The notes: generated by a model from the letters alone, not told the origin. Shown: positions 9,053-17,869, counted from the stretch's first letter. The stretch is 64,000 nucleotides of DNA from Streptomyces sp. NBC_00306 (GCF_036169555.1 NZ_CP108032.1:2108001-2172000); one strand, 5' to 3'. Program-made: numbers and translations.

Positions 9053-9409
9053 CTAGCTGAAGGAGTCGCCGCAGGCGCAGGAGCCGGTCGCGTTCGGGTT
9101 GTCGATCGTGAAGCCCTGCTTCTCGATGGTGTCGACGAAGTCGATCGAGGCGCCGCCCAGGTACGGGGCGCTCATGCGGTCGGTGACGACCTTGACGCCG
9201 CCGAAGTCCTTGACGACATCGCCGTCGAGCGCACGCTCGTCGAAGAACAGCTGGTACCGCAGGCCGGAGCAGCCACCGGGCTGAACCGCGACGCGCAGCG
9301 CCAGGTCCTCCCGGCCTTCCTGGTCCAGCAGGGCCTTGACCTTGGCCGCGGCGGCGTCGGAAAGGAGGATGCCGTCGCTCACGGTGGTGGTCTCGTCCGA
9401 TACGGACAT
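9053..9409 (-). CDS. erpA: Iron-sulfur cluster insertion protein (ErpA/IscA type)
   Basis: An A-type carrier that holds an Fe-S cluster and passes it to target enzymes. All three conserved cysteines are present: one in VQPGGCSGLRYQ and two in the C-terminal GSCACGDSFS. With ATG 9409 as start the protein has 118 residues and begins MSVSDETTTVSDG. Upstream in-frame GTG 9421 and ATG 9418 are possible, but GGGAG is too close to them and is about 11 bases from 9409. Likely clients encoded in the same window are NadA and LipA, both Fe-S enzymes; this is inference. The gene is divergent from nadA with about 330 bases between them. Confidence 0.92.
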   Translation of the reverse strand: MSVSDETTTVSDGILLSDAAAAKVKALLDQEGREDLALRVAVQPGGCSGLRYQLFFDERALDGDVVKDFGGVKVVTDRMSAPYLGGASIDFVDTIEKQGFTIDNPNATGSCACGDSFS

Positions 9410-9607
9410 CTGCTTCATCACTCCCGGGATGGGGTCTCCCCGCCGGAGGCAGGGGTACGGAGACTGCTTGCCGACGATTGCAACCGGCGCGGCCGCGGAT
9501 TCATTCCGGACCGATGGACGTGTTTTGCCCTTTCATGCTCGCACACCCGCGCACGGGCGGGCACGGGTCCGGGGCGAGGGGGTGCGTCACATCGACGCTA
9601 TCGGCAT

Positions 9608-9654
9608 CGTCAAAGTGACGTGAAGCAGTTATGATAGATAGCGTCAAACAGACG
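9608..9654 (+). promoter_or_regulatory. Paired operator-like palindromes around the nadA promoter
   Basis: Two 13-bp dyads, CGTCAAAGTGACG at 9608-9620 and CGTCAAACAGACG at 9642-9654, stand 34 bases apart. Between them is a good -10 box, TATGAT, at 9630-9635. The first dyad would cover the -35 area and the second the transcription start, a classic repressor layout. An outer inverted pair, GACGCTATC (9594-9602) and GATAGCGTC (9637-9645), overlaps them. The bound regulator is unknown; a repressor sensing NAD status would fit. Confidence 0.6.
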
Positions 9655-9735
9655 AGAAGGTCTTCCGGTGGCAGCCCAGGCTCCACTGGAGCGGCCATCG
9701 CCGCGCTCAACGCCCAAGAAGAAAGGGTGCGTGTC

Positions 9736-10917
9736 GTGACCACCGCCCAAGCCCGTACGGAACTCGACGTCCAGCCGACGCCGCTCGCCCTGCTGCTGCT
9801 CGGCCGAGAGGCCGACCCCCGGAGCGAACGCGGTGTGGAGTGCCCCGGTGACCTGCCCTCCCCGTCCGACCCGGACCTGGTGGAACGCGCCCGCGCGGCC
9901 AAGGAGAAGCTCGGCGAGAAGGTCTTCGTCCTCGGCCACCACTACCAGCGTGACGAGGTCATCCAGTTCGCCGACGTCACCGGCGACTCCTTCAAGCTGG
10001 CCAAGGACGCGGCGGCGCGGCCGGAGGCCGAGTACATCGTTTTCTGCGGTGTGCACTTCATGGCCGAGTCCGCGGACATCCTCACCACCGACGACCAGAT
10101 GGTCGTCCTGCCCGACCTGGCCGCCGGCTGCTCGATGGCCGACATGGCGACGGCCGAGCAGGTCGCGGAGTGCTGGGACGTACTGACCGAGGCCGGCATA
10201 GCCGAGCAGGTCGTGCCCGTCTCGTACATGAACTCCTCCGCGGACATCAAGGCCTTCACCGGCAAGCACGGCGGCACGATCTGCACCTCGTCCAACGCCA
10301 AGCGGGCGCTGGACTGGGCGTTCGAGCAGGGGGAGAAGGTGCTGTTCCTCCCCGACCAGCACCTCGGGCGCAACACCGCCGTACGGGACATGGGAATGCC
10401 GCTGGAGGACTGCGTCCTCTACAACCCGCACAAGCCGAACGGCGGGCTGACCGCAGAGCAGCTGCGGGACGCCAAGATGATCCTGTGGCGCGGGCACTGC
10501 TCCGTGCACGGCCGCTTCTCGCTGGACTCCGTCGAGGACGTCCGCGCGCGGATTCCCGGCGTCAACGTGCTGGTGCACCCCGAGTGCAAGCACGACGTCG
10601 TCGCGGCCGCGGACTACGTCGGCTCGACGGAGTACATCATCAAGACGCTGGAGGCGGCCCCGGCCGGTTCCAAGTGGGCCATCGGCACCGAGCTCAATCT
10701 GGTCCGCCGGGTCGCGAACGCGCACCCCGACAAGGAGATCGTCTTCCTCGACAAGACGGTCTGCTTCTGCTCGACGATGAACCGCATCGACCTTCCGCAC
10801 CTGGTGTGGACGCTGGAGTCGCTGGCCGAGGGCAATCTGGTCAACCGGATCCAGGTCGACAAGGAGACGGAGAGCTTCGCGAAGCTGGCGCTGGAGCGGA
10901 TGCTCGCCCTGCCGTAG
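9736..10917 (+). CDS. nadA: Quinolinate synthase A
   Basis: Condenses iminoaspartate with dihydroxyacetone phosphate to quinolinate in de novo NAD synthesis, using a [4Fe-4S] cluster. The protein has 393 residues from GTG 9736, preceded by AGAAAGG at suitable spacing; GTG 9727 is an alternative. Family signatures include VFVLGHHYQRDEVIQFAD, VFCGVHFMAESADIL, DLAAGCSMADM, VYNPHKPNGGL-like text (LYNPHKPNGGL) and VNVLVHPECKHDVV. Three cysteines suited to cluster binding occur in FCGVHF, AGCSMAD and HPECK. nadB and nadC are not next to it, so this copy stands alone here under its own promoter. Confidence 0.96.
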   Translation: MTTAQARTELDVQPTPLALLLLGREADPRSERGVECPGDLPSPSDPDLVERARAAKEKLGEKVFVLGHHYQRDEVIQFADVTGDSFKLAKDAAARPEAEYIVFCGVHFMAESADILTTDDQMVVLPDLAAGCSMADMATAEQVAECWDVLTEAGIAEQVVPVSYMNSSADIKAFTGKHGGTICTSSNAKRALDWAFEQGEKVLFLPDQHLGRNTAVRDMGMPLEDCVLYNPHKPNGGLTAEQLRDAKMILWRGHCSVHGRFSLDSVEDVRARIPGVNVLVHPECKHDVVAAADYVGSTEYIIKTLEAAPAGSKWAIGTELNLVRRVANAHPDKEIVFLDKTVCFCSTMNRIDLPHLVWTLESLAEGNLVNRIQVDKETESFAKLALERMLALP

Positions 10918-10964
10918 GCGTGGGCCTGCACCGCGATCGCCGCAGGACGGCCACCGAGGGGGAA

Positions 10965-10999
10965 GGAGGCGCCCCGGTCACCGCGACCGGGGCGCCTCC
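10965..10999. terminator. Bidirectional terminator between nadA and a hydrolase gene
   Basis: A perfect 15-bp stem (GGAGGCGCCCCGGTC at 10965-10979 and its complement at 10985-10999) with a five-base loop. The right arm lies inside the last codons of the convergent hydrolase gene, so that protein's C-terminus is encoded by half of the terminator. Confidence 0.8.
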
Positions 11000-11688
11000 G
11001 TGCCGTTGCAGATCAGCTCGGTGAGCTCCACCGGGCGGCTCAGCGCCACGAGGTGGCCGCCCGGCAGGTCCTCGACGGGCACTCCCGGCAGGCGCTCCGC
11101 GGCGATCCGCAGCTGGAACCCGAGCGGGAAGAACCGGTCGTCGCGGCCCTGGAGGATGCGGGTGGGGACGTCCGGCCAGGCCCGCAGCGGCCAGGGTTCG
11201 GCGAACAGCGCCTCCGAGGGGCCGGACGCCTCGCCGGACATCGCCTCATCGGTGGCGTCCTGGGGCACGTCGTGGAAGAAGTCGACGATCAGGTCGAATC
11301 CCGCGTCCGGGTCGCGCCCCTCTTCCGCCGCGAAGGCGCGTGCGGCCGCGTCCCGGCCGGTGTTGTCCCACCACTCCCCCGCGGTCTCACCGGGGGTCGG
11401 GATCATCGGATTGACCAGGATGAGCTGCTGGACGGGGATGCGCTCGCACACCAGGGGGGCGATGACGGCCGCGAGGGACTGGGCGACCAGGACCGGCCCG
11501 TCGTCGCCGGTGTCGCGGTCGCCGATCGCGTTCACGACGGCCGTGACATGCTCGGCGAGACCGGCGTCGAGGCCGCTCGGCAGATCGACGGCGACGGCGT
11601 CGTGCCCCCGCTCGCGCAGCATCGGCACGACCCGGTGCCAGTACCAGGCGCGGCCGTCGGCACCGGGGATGAGCACATACGTCGTCAT
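10978..11688 (-). CDS. Alpha/beta hydrolase
   Basis: A 236-residue protein with the alpha/beta hydrolase layout: an oxyanion region in VLIPGADGRAWYWHRVVP, a presumed nucleophile in VLVAQSLAAV, an acid in LQGRDDRFFPL and a His in PGGHLVALSRP. Size and order resemble small plant-esterase-like hydrolases. The nucleophile elbow is AQSLA instead of Gly-x-Ser-x-Gly, so activity may be altered. The start has AGGAG six to seven bases upstream. Divergent from a GNAT gene. Substrate unknown. Confidence 0.8.
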   Translation of the reverse strand: MTTYVLIPGADGRAWYWHRVVPMLRERGHDAVAVDLPSGLDAGLAEHVTAVVNAIGDRDTGDDGPVLVAQSLAAVIAPLVCERIPVQQLILVNPMIPTPGETAGEWWDNTGRDAAARAFAAEEGRDPDAGFDLIVDFFHDVPQDATDEAMSGEASGPSEALFAEPWPLRAWPDVPTRILQGRDDRFFPLGFQLRIAAERLPGVPVEDLPGGHLVALSRPVELTELICNGTEAPRSR

Positions 11689-11754
11689 GCGGAGCTCCTA
11701 GATCGTGTCCGCAGCGCCTGACAGCAGGCCGGCAGGACCATCGTGGCGTCTGTA

Positions 11755-11760
11755 TACCCT
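11755..11760 (+). promoter_or_regulatory. -10 element for leaderless GNAT transcript
   Basis: TACCCT lies seven bases before ATG 11768 and no Shine-Dalgarno sequence intervenes. Confidence 0.5.
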
Positions 11761-11767
11761 GACCCGC

Positions 11768-12271
11768 ATGTCCACGCTCTTCCTTTCCCCCATGCGGTTC
11801 TCGCCGCGGGAGATCTCCGAGGTGGTGGATCTCTACGCGAGCAACCCGGAGTACTGGCGGGAGGCCGGCGAGTACGACGCCGGGAACATCCCCGCCGATC
11901 GGGTCGAGACCGATCTGCGGGCGGAGGCCACTGCCGAGGGCGCCGAGATCCTGCTCGCCCGCGACCCGCAGGGCCGGCTCAGCGGGATGCTCTGCCTGCT
12001 CGGCCGCCATCCGGTGGACGGTCTGCCGTGGATCGGCCTGCTGATGATCCACGGGGACCTGCACCGCCGGGGCGTCGGCGGCGCGCTCGCCGACATGGCG
12101 GAGCAGCGGTTCGCCGACGACGGCCGCGAGGGCCTGCGGCTGGCCGTGCTGGAGTCCAACGAGCCGGCGCTGCGGTTCTGGGAGTCCCGCGGCTGGCAGG
12201 AGTGCGACCGCCGGCCGGACCTCGCGCACGGCCGGCCGTGCGTCGTGCTGCACAAGACGCTGCGCGCGTGA
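11768..12271 (+). CDS. GNAT-family N-acetyltransferase
   Basis: A 167-residue acetyltransferase. The acetyl-CoA binding segment (motif A) is seen in LHRRGVGGALADMAEQ, preceded by the strand IGLLMIHGDL. The C-terminal motif LAVLESNEPALRFWESRGW is typical of GNAT proteins. It should transfer an acetyl group from acetyl-CoA to an amine; the acceptor is unknown. ATG 11768 was chosen because of the leaderless promoter geometry; a longer frame to 11705 would run over the promoter. A hairpin follows and separates it from the convergent RND gene. Confidence 0.85.
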   Translation: MSTLFLSPMRFSPREISEVVDLYASNPEYWREAGEYDAGNIPADRVETDLRAEATAEGAEILLARDPQGRLSGMLCLLGRHPVDGLPWIGLLMIHGDLHRRGVGGALADMAEQRFADDGREGLRLAVLESNEPALRFWESRGWQECDRRPDLAHGRPCVVLHKTLRA

Positions 12272-12325
12272 CGGCCGGCCCGCCCGCGGCCGGCATCAGT
12301 CCCTGACCCGGGCCCGGAAAACGAG

Positions 12326-12365
12326 CCACCCGGCCCGGGCCCCGCGAGGGGACCGGACCGGGTGG
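12326..12365. terminator. Bidirectional terminator between GNAT and RND genes
   Basis: CCACCCGGCCCGG pairs with CCGGACCGGGTGG with one mismatch around a G/C-rich loop. It is located in the short convergent gap. Confidence 0.65.
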
Positions 12366-12378
12366 TCGTGGTGAGGTG

Positions 12379-15300
12379 TTACGCGTTCGCCGGAGCCGGC
12401 TCGTCGGTGTCCTTGGCGTCCTTGGCGTCCTTGGAGTCCTTGGCGTCCTTCGCGTCGGAAGCGGACTCCCCTCCCGACTTCTTCAGGCGCTTCGCCGCCT
12501 TCTTCGCCGCGCGGCGCTCCTTGCGCAGCTCGACCATCGCGTACAGCGTCGGCACGAGCAGCAGGGTCAGCAGCGTCGAGGTGACCAGACCGCCGATCAC
12601 CACGACCGCGAGCGGCTTGGCGATGAAGCCACCCTCGCCCGTAATGCCGAGGGCCATCGGGAGCAGGGCGAAGATCGTCGCCAGAGCGGTCATCAGGATC
12701 GGGCGCAGTCGGTGCCTGCCACCCTCGATAACCGCCTCCACCACGCCCAGGCCCTGGGCCCGGTACTGGTTGATCAGGTCGATCAGCACGATCGCGTTGG
12801 TGACCACGATGCCGATGAGCATCAGCATGCCGATCATCGCCGGGACACCCATCGGGGTGCCGGTCAGGATCAGCAGGCCGATCGCGCCGGTCGCCGCGAA
12901 CGGGATGGACACCAGCAGGATCAGCGGCTGGATCAGCGACCGGAAGGTGGCGACCAGCAGCATGAAGACGATCGCGATCGCGGCCAGCATCGCCAGGCCC
13001 AGCGCGGCGAAGGCCTCGTCCTGGTCCTCGGAGACACCGCCGATGGAGGCGGTGGCGCCCTCCGGCAGGTCCAGCGAGTTCAGCTTGCTCTGGAGCGACG
13101 CGCTCACCGCGCCGGTGTTGTCACCGGTCGGCTTCGCGCTGATCGTCGCGGCCCTGGCCCCGTCGATGCGGGTCATGGAGACCGGTCCGGGCACCACGCG
13201 GACATCCGCGATCTGCCCGAGCTTCACCCCGCCGAGGGGCAGGTTCTTCAGCTGCGCCACGGTGGTTGCCGGCTTGGCCGAGGTGATCACGACATCACGC
13301 TCGGTGTCGTCGAGGATCGCCTTGCCGGAGACCGTGCCGCGCACCGCCTGGCCGACGGCCAGACCCAGCGTGGTCTCGTTGAAGCCCGCGTCCGCGGCCT
13401 TCGCGTTGGCCTTCACCGAGATACGGGGGATGCTCTGCGCCAGGTCGCTCTGGACGTCGGTGACGTCGTCGAGTCCGGCGACCTCCTTGCGTACCGCTTC
13501 GGAGGCCTTCTTCAGAACGTCCGCGTCGGCCGCCTTCACCACGACGCTCAGGTCCTGGCTGCCGAAGCCGTCGCCCGCCGCGATCGTGGTGTCGCCGATA
13601 CCGTCCAGCTTCGCGAGCTCGGCGTCGATGCGGTCGCGGGTCTTCTCGTACGAGGCCGCGTCCTTGAGCGTCAGCTGGTAGGAGGCCTGGTTGGCGCCCG
13701 TGCCGCCGCCGAAGGCCGCCATGAAGCCGGAGGAACCGACGGTGACCTGGTAGTTCTTGATCTCGTCCAGGCCGTCGAGGACCTTCTCGACCTTCTTCGC
13801 CGACGCGTCGGCCGCGTCCAGGCCGGTGCCGACCGGCAGCTCCTGCTTGATCGACATGACCTCCTGCTCGCCCTGGTCGAAGAAGTTGGTCTTGAGCAGG
13901 CCGGCCATGCCGAAGGTGCCGAAGAGGATGACGACCGCGAGCACGATGCTGGTGATGCGGCGACGGGTCGCGAAGCGCAGCACGGGCACGTACATCCGCT
14001 GGAGCGGGCTGCGCTCCTCCTTCTCCTCGGCCACCCGGCGCGCCTCGTCCGGGTCCATGCCCCGGACGGCCTTCGGCGCGCGCAGGAACCAGAACGACAG
14101 GACGGGGACGACGGTCAGGGAGACCAGGAGGGAGGCGAGCAGGGCCGCCGTGATGGTGAGGCTGAACGAGCCGAACAGCTCGCCGACCATGCCGCCGACC
14201 AGTCCGATCGGCAGGAAGACGGCGACGGTGGTCAGCGTGGAGGAGGTGACCGCGCCGGCGACCTCCTTGACGGCCGTGATGATCGCGGCCTGCCGCTCCT
14301 CGCCATAGCCGAGGTGCCGCTTGATGTTCTCCAGGACCACGATCGAGTCGTCGACGACGCGGCCGATCGCGATGGTCAGCGCGCCGAGGGTGAGCATGTT
14401 CAGCGACAGGTCACGGGTCCACAGCACGATCAGCGCGAGGACGACCGAGAGCGGGATGGACACCGCGGTGACCAGGGTCGAGCGCAGCGAGGCGAGGAAG
14501 ACCAGGATCACGATGACCGCGAAGACGAGGCCGAGCGCGCCCTCGGTGGTCAGACCCGAGATCGACTTGGAGACGGCGGGGCCCTGGTCGGAGACGACCG
14601 TGAGCTCGGCGCCGCTGCCGAGGTCCTTGCGCAGCTCGGGCAGCTTCTCCTGGACCGCGTCGGAGATGGCGACGGCGCTGCCGTCGTTGTCCATCGTGGC
14701 GAGGACGGCGAGGCTGGGCTTGCCGTTCGTCCGGGTCAGCGAGACGGCCGTGGCCGGGGTCTGCTTCACCGTGGCGATGTCACCGAGGCGCACCGGCTTG
14801 CCCTTGGCGGGCGGCGCCGGGGCGATCCGCAGGTCCTCGATCTGCTTCAGCGTGGTGTAACCGCCGCCTGCCTGGACCGTGAGGCTCTTGCCGTCCTCGT
14901 TGAACGACCCGGCCGGCAGGGTGGCCCCGCCCGCCTTGAGCGCCTCGGAGAGGCTCATCGTGTTGAGGCCCGCGGCCGCGAGCTTGCGGTCGTCGGGCGT
15001 GACGGAGACCTGGAGGTCCTGGACGCCGTCGATGGAGACCTGGCCGACACCCTCGATGTCCTCGATCGCCGGGACGACCGTCCGCTCCAGCTGGTCGGCG
15101 AGCGCCTGCTGGTCCTTCTGCGAGGTGACGGCGAGCACGACGGTCGGGATGTCGTCCGTGGAGCCGGCGACGACCTGCGGGTCGACGTCGTCCGGGAGCT
15201 GGGTACGTGCCCGGTTCACGGCCTGCTGGACGTCGGCGACGAGCTGCTTGGTCCCGTCCCCGTACTCGAAGCTGGCCATGATCACGGCGTTGCCCTCGCT

Positions 15301-15555
15301 CGCCGTGGACGTGATCCCCTTGATGCCGTCGACGGCCTTGATGGAGCTCTCGAGCGGTTCGACGACCTGCTTCTCGACCACATCGGGGGACGCGCCCTGG
15401 TACGGAGCGAGCACCGACACCATCGGCAGTTCGATGGAGGGCAGCAGCTGCTGCTTGAGCTGCGGGATGGCGATCGCCCCGAAGACGATCGCGACGATCG
15501 ACATCAGACCGATCAGGGCCCGTTGCGACAGGCTGAATCTCGACAGCCAGGACAT
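12379..15555 (-). CDS. RND-family efflux permease (AcrB/SwrC-like)
   Basis: A 1,058-residue inner-membrane pump: one N-terminal helix (ALIGLMSIVAIVFGAIAIP), a large extracytoplasmic loop, a block of membrane helices, then the same arrangement again in the second half. The proton-relay acidic pair is visible in IGRVVDDSIVVLENIKRH. It should export small molecules or lipids using the proton gradient. No periplasmic adaptor or outer-membrane channel gene is nearby, as expected for a Gram-positive. The C-terminus is an unusual charged tail of Lys-Asp-Ala repeats. A response regulator and kinase lie upstream on the same strand, 157 bases away, and may control it. The substrate is unknown. Confidence 0.92.
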   Translation of the reverse strand: MSWLSRFSLSQRALIGLMSIVAIVFGAIAIPQLKQQLLPSIELPMVSVLAPYQGASPDVVEKQVVEPLESSIKAVDGIKGITSTASEGNAVIMASFEYGDGTKQLVADVQQAVNRARTQLPDDVDPQVVAGSTDDIPTVVLAVTSQKDQQALADQLERTVVPAIEDIEGVGQVSIDGVQDLQVSVTPDDRKLAAAGLNTMSLSEALKAGGATLPAGSFNEDGKSLTVQAGGGYTTLKQIEDLRIAPAPPAKGKPVRLGDIATVKQTPATAVSLTRTNGKPSLAVLATMDNDGSAVAISDAVQEKLPELRKDLGSGAELTVVSDQGPAVSKSISGLTTEGALGLVFAVIVILVFLASLRSTLVTAVSIPLSVVLALIVLWTRDLSLNMLTLGALTIAIGRVVDDSIVVLENIKRHLGYGEERQAAIITAVKEVAGAVTSSTLTTVAVFLPIGLVGGMVGELFGSFSLTITAALLASLLVSLTVVPVLSFWFLRAPKAVRGMDPDEARRVAEEKEERSPLQRMYVPVLRFATRRRITSIVLAVVILFGTFGMAGLLKTNFFDQGEQEVMSIKQELPVGTGLDAADASAKKVEKVLDGLDEIKNYQVTVGSSGFMAAFGGGTGANQASYQLTLKDAASYEKTRDRIDAELAKLDGIGDTTIAAGDGFGSQDLSVVVKAADADVLKKASEAVRKEVAGLDDVTDVQSDLAQSIPRISVKANAKAADAGFNETTLGLAVGQAVRGTVSGKAILDDTERDVVITSAKPATTVAQLKNLPLGGVKLGQIADVRVVPGPVSMTRIDGARAATISAKPTGDNTGAVSASLQSKLNSLDLPEGATASIGGVSEDQDEAFAALGLAMLAAIAIVFMLLVATFRSLIQPLILLVSIPFAATGAIGLLILTGTPMGVPAMIGMLMLIGIVVTNAIVLIDLINQYRAQGLGVVEAVIEGGRHRLRPILMTALATIFALLPMALGITGEGGFIAKPLAVVVIGGLVTSTLLTLLLVPTLYAMVELRKERRAAKKAAKRLKKSGGESASDAKDAKDSKDAKDAKDTDEPAPANA
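12409..12453 (-). repeat. 9-bp tandem repeat coding the pump's KDA tail
   Basis: Five consecutive 9-base units related to GTCCTTGGC (plus strand) encode alternating Lys-Asp-Ala/Ser at the C-terminus of the RND protein. Units three and five each differ by one base. Such arrays can change copy number without shifting the frame. Confidence 0.8.
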
Positions 15556-15712
15556 GGGGTCTCTCTTCTGTGGCGTGCGTGGCAGGAGGACTTCGCGGGC
15601 ACGGTCGACTGCCCGCTTATACGATCAGCCATCCGGGAGGGCACACCCGTAGGCCCCAGGTCCCGTTCCTTATCTCGCGCATACCGCAGCTGGAGTACGC
15701 GGACGATCCGCT

Positions 15713-16399
15713 TCACTCCACCCTTGGACGGACCAGACCCGATTCATAGGCGATGACGACGAGCTGGGCCCGGTCGCGGGCGCCGAGCTTGGCCATGGCC
15801 CGGTTCACGTGCGTTTTCACCGTCAGCGGGCTGACGGCGAGGCGGGTGGCGATCTCGTCGTTGGAGTGGCCTCCGCCGACCAGGACGAGGACCTCGCGCT
15901 CCCGCACAGTGAGGGCCGCGAGCCGTTCCGAGTACGCCTCGGAATCCGGGCCGTCGTCCGAAGGGCCGCCCTGCGCGAGGAACTTGGCGATCAGGCCCTT
16001 GGTCGCGACGGGCGAGAGCAGCGCCTCACCGGCCGCAGCGATGCGGATGGCATTGAGCAGTTCGTCCGGTTCGGCGCCCTTGCCGAGGAAGCCGGAGGCG
16101 CCGGCCCGCAGCGACTGCACGACGTACTCGTCCACCTCGAAGGTGGTCAGCATGACGACCCGTACATGCGACAGTCCGGGGTCCGCGCTGATCATGCGGG
16201 TCGCCGCGAGACCGTCGGTGCCGGGCATCCGGATGTCCATCAGGACGACATCGGCCTTCTCCGACCGGGCGAGCGTGACCGCCTCGGCGCCGTCGGCGGC
16301 CTCCCCGACGACCAGCATGTCGGGCTCGGAGTCCACGAGGACCCGGAACGCGCTGCGCAGCAGGGTCTGGTCGTCGGCCAGCAGCACCCTGATCGTCAT
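15713..16399 (-). CDS. LuxR/NarL-family response regulator
   Basis: A 228-residue DNA-binding regulator. The receiver domain has acidic residues Asp9-Asp10, the phosphoacceptor Asp55 in VVLMDIRMPG, and the Thr/Lys switch region (VVMLTTF; FLGKGAEPDE). The C-terminal LuxR helix-turn-helix reads LTVREREVLVLVGGGHSN and VSPLTVKTHVNRAMAKLG. Its start overlaps the stop of the sensor kinase (ATGA), so the two form a coupled pair. The RND pump gene downstream on the same strand is the obvious candidate target, though this is only positional inference. Confidence 0.93.
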   Translation of the reverse strand: MTIRVLLADDQTLLRSAFRVLVDSEPDMLVVGEAADGAEAVTLARSEKADVVLMDIRMPGTDGLAATRMISADPGLSHVRVVMLTTFEVDEYVVQSLRAGASGFLGKGAEPDELLNAIRIAAAGEALLSPVATKGLIAKFLAQGGPSDDGPDSEAYSERLAALTVREREVLVLVGGGHSNDEIATRLAVSPLTVKTHVNRAMAKLGARDRAQLVVIAYESGLVRPRVE

Positions 16400-17625
16400 G
16401 TGTCCTCCCCCGTGCGGGCCTTGAAGGGCAGTATCGCCTGGACACGGAATCCGCCGCCGTAGCGAGGGCCCGCGCTGAGCGCGCCGCCGAGTGCGGTGAC
16501 CCGCTCGCGCATGCCGAGCAGACCGTGACCGCCGCCGTCCGTCCGGCCGTCGGGCTCGTTGCCGTTGTCCAGCACCGTGACCTCCAGGGTCGGGCCGACA
16601 CGGATCACGCTCACCTCGGCCTTGGCGTCCGGGCCCGCGTGCTTCTGCACATTGGTCAGCGCCTCCTGGATGATCCGGTACGCGGCGAGGTCGACGGCCG
16701 CGGGGGCCCGGTCGCCGTCGTCGGCACGGGCGACCTCGACGGGGAGGCCCGCCTGCCGGAAGGTGGTGACCAGCTCATCGAGCACATCGAGCCCCGGCGC
16801 GGGTTCGGTGGGCGCCTCCGGGTCGCCGGACTGGCGCAGCAGGCCGACGGTGGCCCGCAGTTCGTTGAGGGCCGAGCGGCTGGCCTCGCGCACATGCGCG
16901 AGCGCTTCCTTGGCCTGGTCGGGGCGCTTGTCCATGACATGCGCGGCAACGCCGGCCTGCACATTGACCAGGGCGATGTGGTGCGCGACCACGTCGTGGA
17001 GGTCGCGGGCGATCCGCAGCCGCTCCTCGGCGACCCGGCGCCGGGCCTCCTCCTCGCGGGTCCGCTCGGCGCGCTCGGCCCGTTCCCGTATGGCGTCGAC
17101 GAAGGCCCGGCGGCTGCGCACGGCGTCGCCGGCGGCGGCCGCCATGCCGGTCCAGGCGAAGATGCCGACGTTCTCCTGCGTGTACCAGGGCGTCGAGCCG
17201 AACAGCATGGCCGAACCGGTGAGCACCCCCATGGTGAGCAGGCCGACCCGCCAGGTCGTGGGGCGGTCGGTGCGGGACGCGACGGTGTAGAGGGCGATCA
17301 CGGCGCTCATCGCGACGGGGGCCGCGGGGTCCCCGAGGACGAGCTCGACGACGGACACCGCGGCGGTGAAGATCAGGACGCCCATGGAGTTGCGGCGGCG
17401 GAAGACCAGCGCGGCGGAGACCAGCACCATCAGCACCACGCTGCGCACCTCGGGGGTGCGGCCGCCGAACTTCGGGCCGTGCTCCCCGTTCGGGTCCGCG
17501 AACGAGCCGACGACCATGCACACCAGCACCGCGGCGGCCAGCGCTCCGTCGAACGCCAGAGGGTGCTCGCGGAGCCAGCGCTGGGTGCGGGCGAACCCGG
17601 TGGCGAGTGAGGTCACGTCGGGCAA
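16396..17625 (-). CDS. NarL-type sensor histidine kinase
   Basis: A 409-residue membrane kinase. Four to five hydrophobic helices lie in the first ~160 residues, followed by a charged coiled segment (RAERAERTREEEARRRV). The HisKA_3 dimerisation domain holds the phospho-His in RDLHDVVAHHIALVNVQ, and the HATPase domain ends in GGGHGLLGMRERVTALGG. It should phosphorylate the regulator encoded immediately downstream. No extracellular sensor loop of note was seen, so the signal is probably membrane-linked. The start is either TTG 17625 or GTG 17616; neither has a strong ribosome site. Confidence 0.92.
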   Translation of the reverse strand: MPDVTSLATGFARTQRWLREHPLAFDGALAAAVLVCMVVGSFADPNGEHGPKFGGRTPEVRSVVLMVLVSAALVFRRRNSMGVLIFTAAVSVVELVLGDPAAPVAMSAVIALYTVASRTDRPTTWRVGLLTMGVLTGSAMLFGSTPWYTQENVGIFAWTGMAAAAGDAVRSRRAFVDAIRERAERAERTREEEARRRVAEERLRIARDLHDVVAHHIALVNVQAGVAAHVMDKRPDQAKEALAHVREASRSALNELRATVGLLRQSGDPEAPTEPAPGLDVLDELVTTFRQAGLPVEVARADDGDRAPAAVDLAAYRIIQEALTNVQKHAGPDAKAEVSVIRVGPTLEVTVLDNGNEPDGRTDGGGHGLLGMRERVTALGGALSAGPRYGGGFRVQAILPFKARTGEDT

Positions 17626-17733
17626 CGTTACGGCCCCTTGCGCGGGCGGTGTACGCCCCGGTGGGGCGGAGGGCCGAGGAGGGTCGCGGACGCGGTGCCG
17701 CGGCGGTCCGGCCCCCCGTGGCGCCGCGGCGGT

Positions 17734-17763
17734 CCGGCCTCCCGCGGCGCCGCGGGAGGCCGG
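17734..17763. terminator. Perfect 30-bp palindrome
   Basis: CCGGCCTCCCGCGGC is followed immediately by its exact reverse complement. A direct 17-bp repeat (GCCGCGGCGGTCCGGCC at 17697-17713 and 17723-17739) overlaps its left side. It may be a terminator or cruciform-forming element upstream of the kinase gene. Confidence 0.5.
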
Positions 17764-17794
17764 CCTGCCGCACCCCCGCCGCGGGACGCGCAGA

Positions 17795-17829
17795 CGGCAC
17801 TGCCCCCCGGAGACCGGGGGGCAGTGCCG
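17795..17829. terminator. Strong terminator after pspAA
   Basis: A perfect 16-bp stem, CGGCACTGCCCCCCGG with its complement at 17814-17829, closes on a three-base loop. It lies about 40 bases past the pspAA stop on the minus strand. Confidence 0.85.
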
Positions 17830-17869
17830 CTGTCGGAGTGCGCAGGACGGCCGGAGGCCGGACCGTCCG

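Noticed and set aside
12376..15756. A 1,126-residue open frame on the plus strand
   Set aside because: It is antisense to the RND pump gene, and its text is Arg/Asp/Gly-rich without motifs, a typical shadow in GC-rich DNA.
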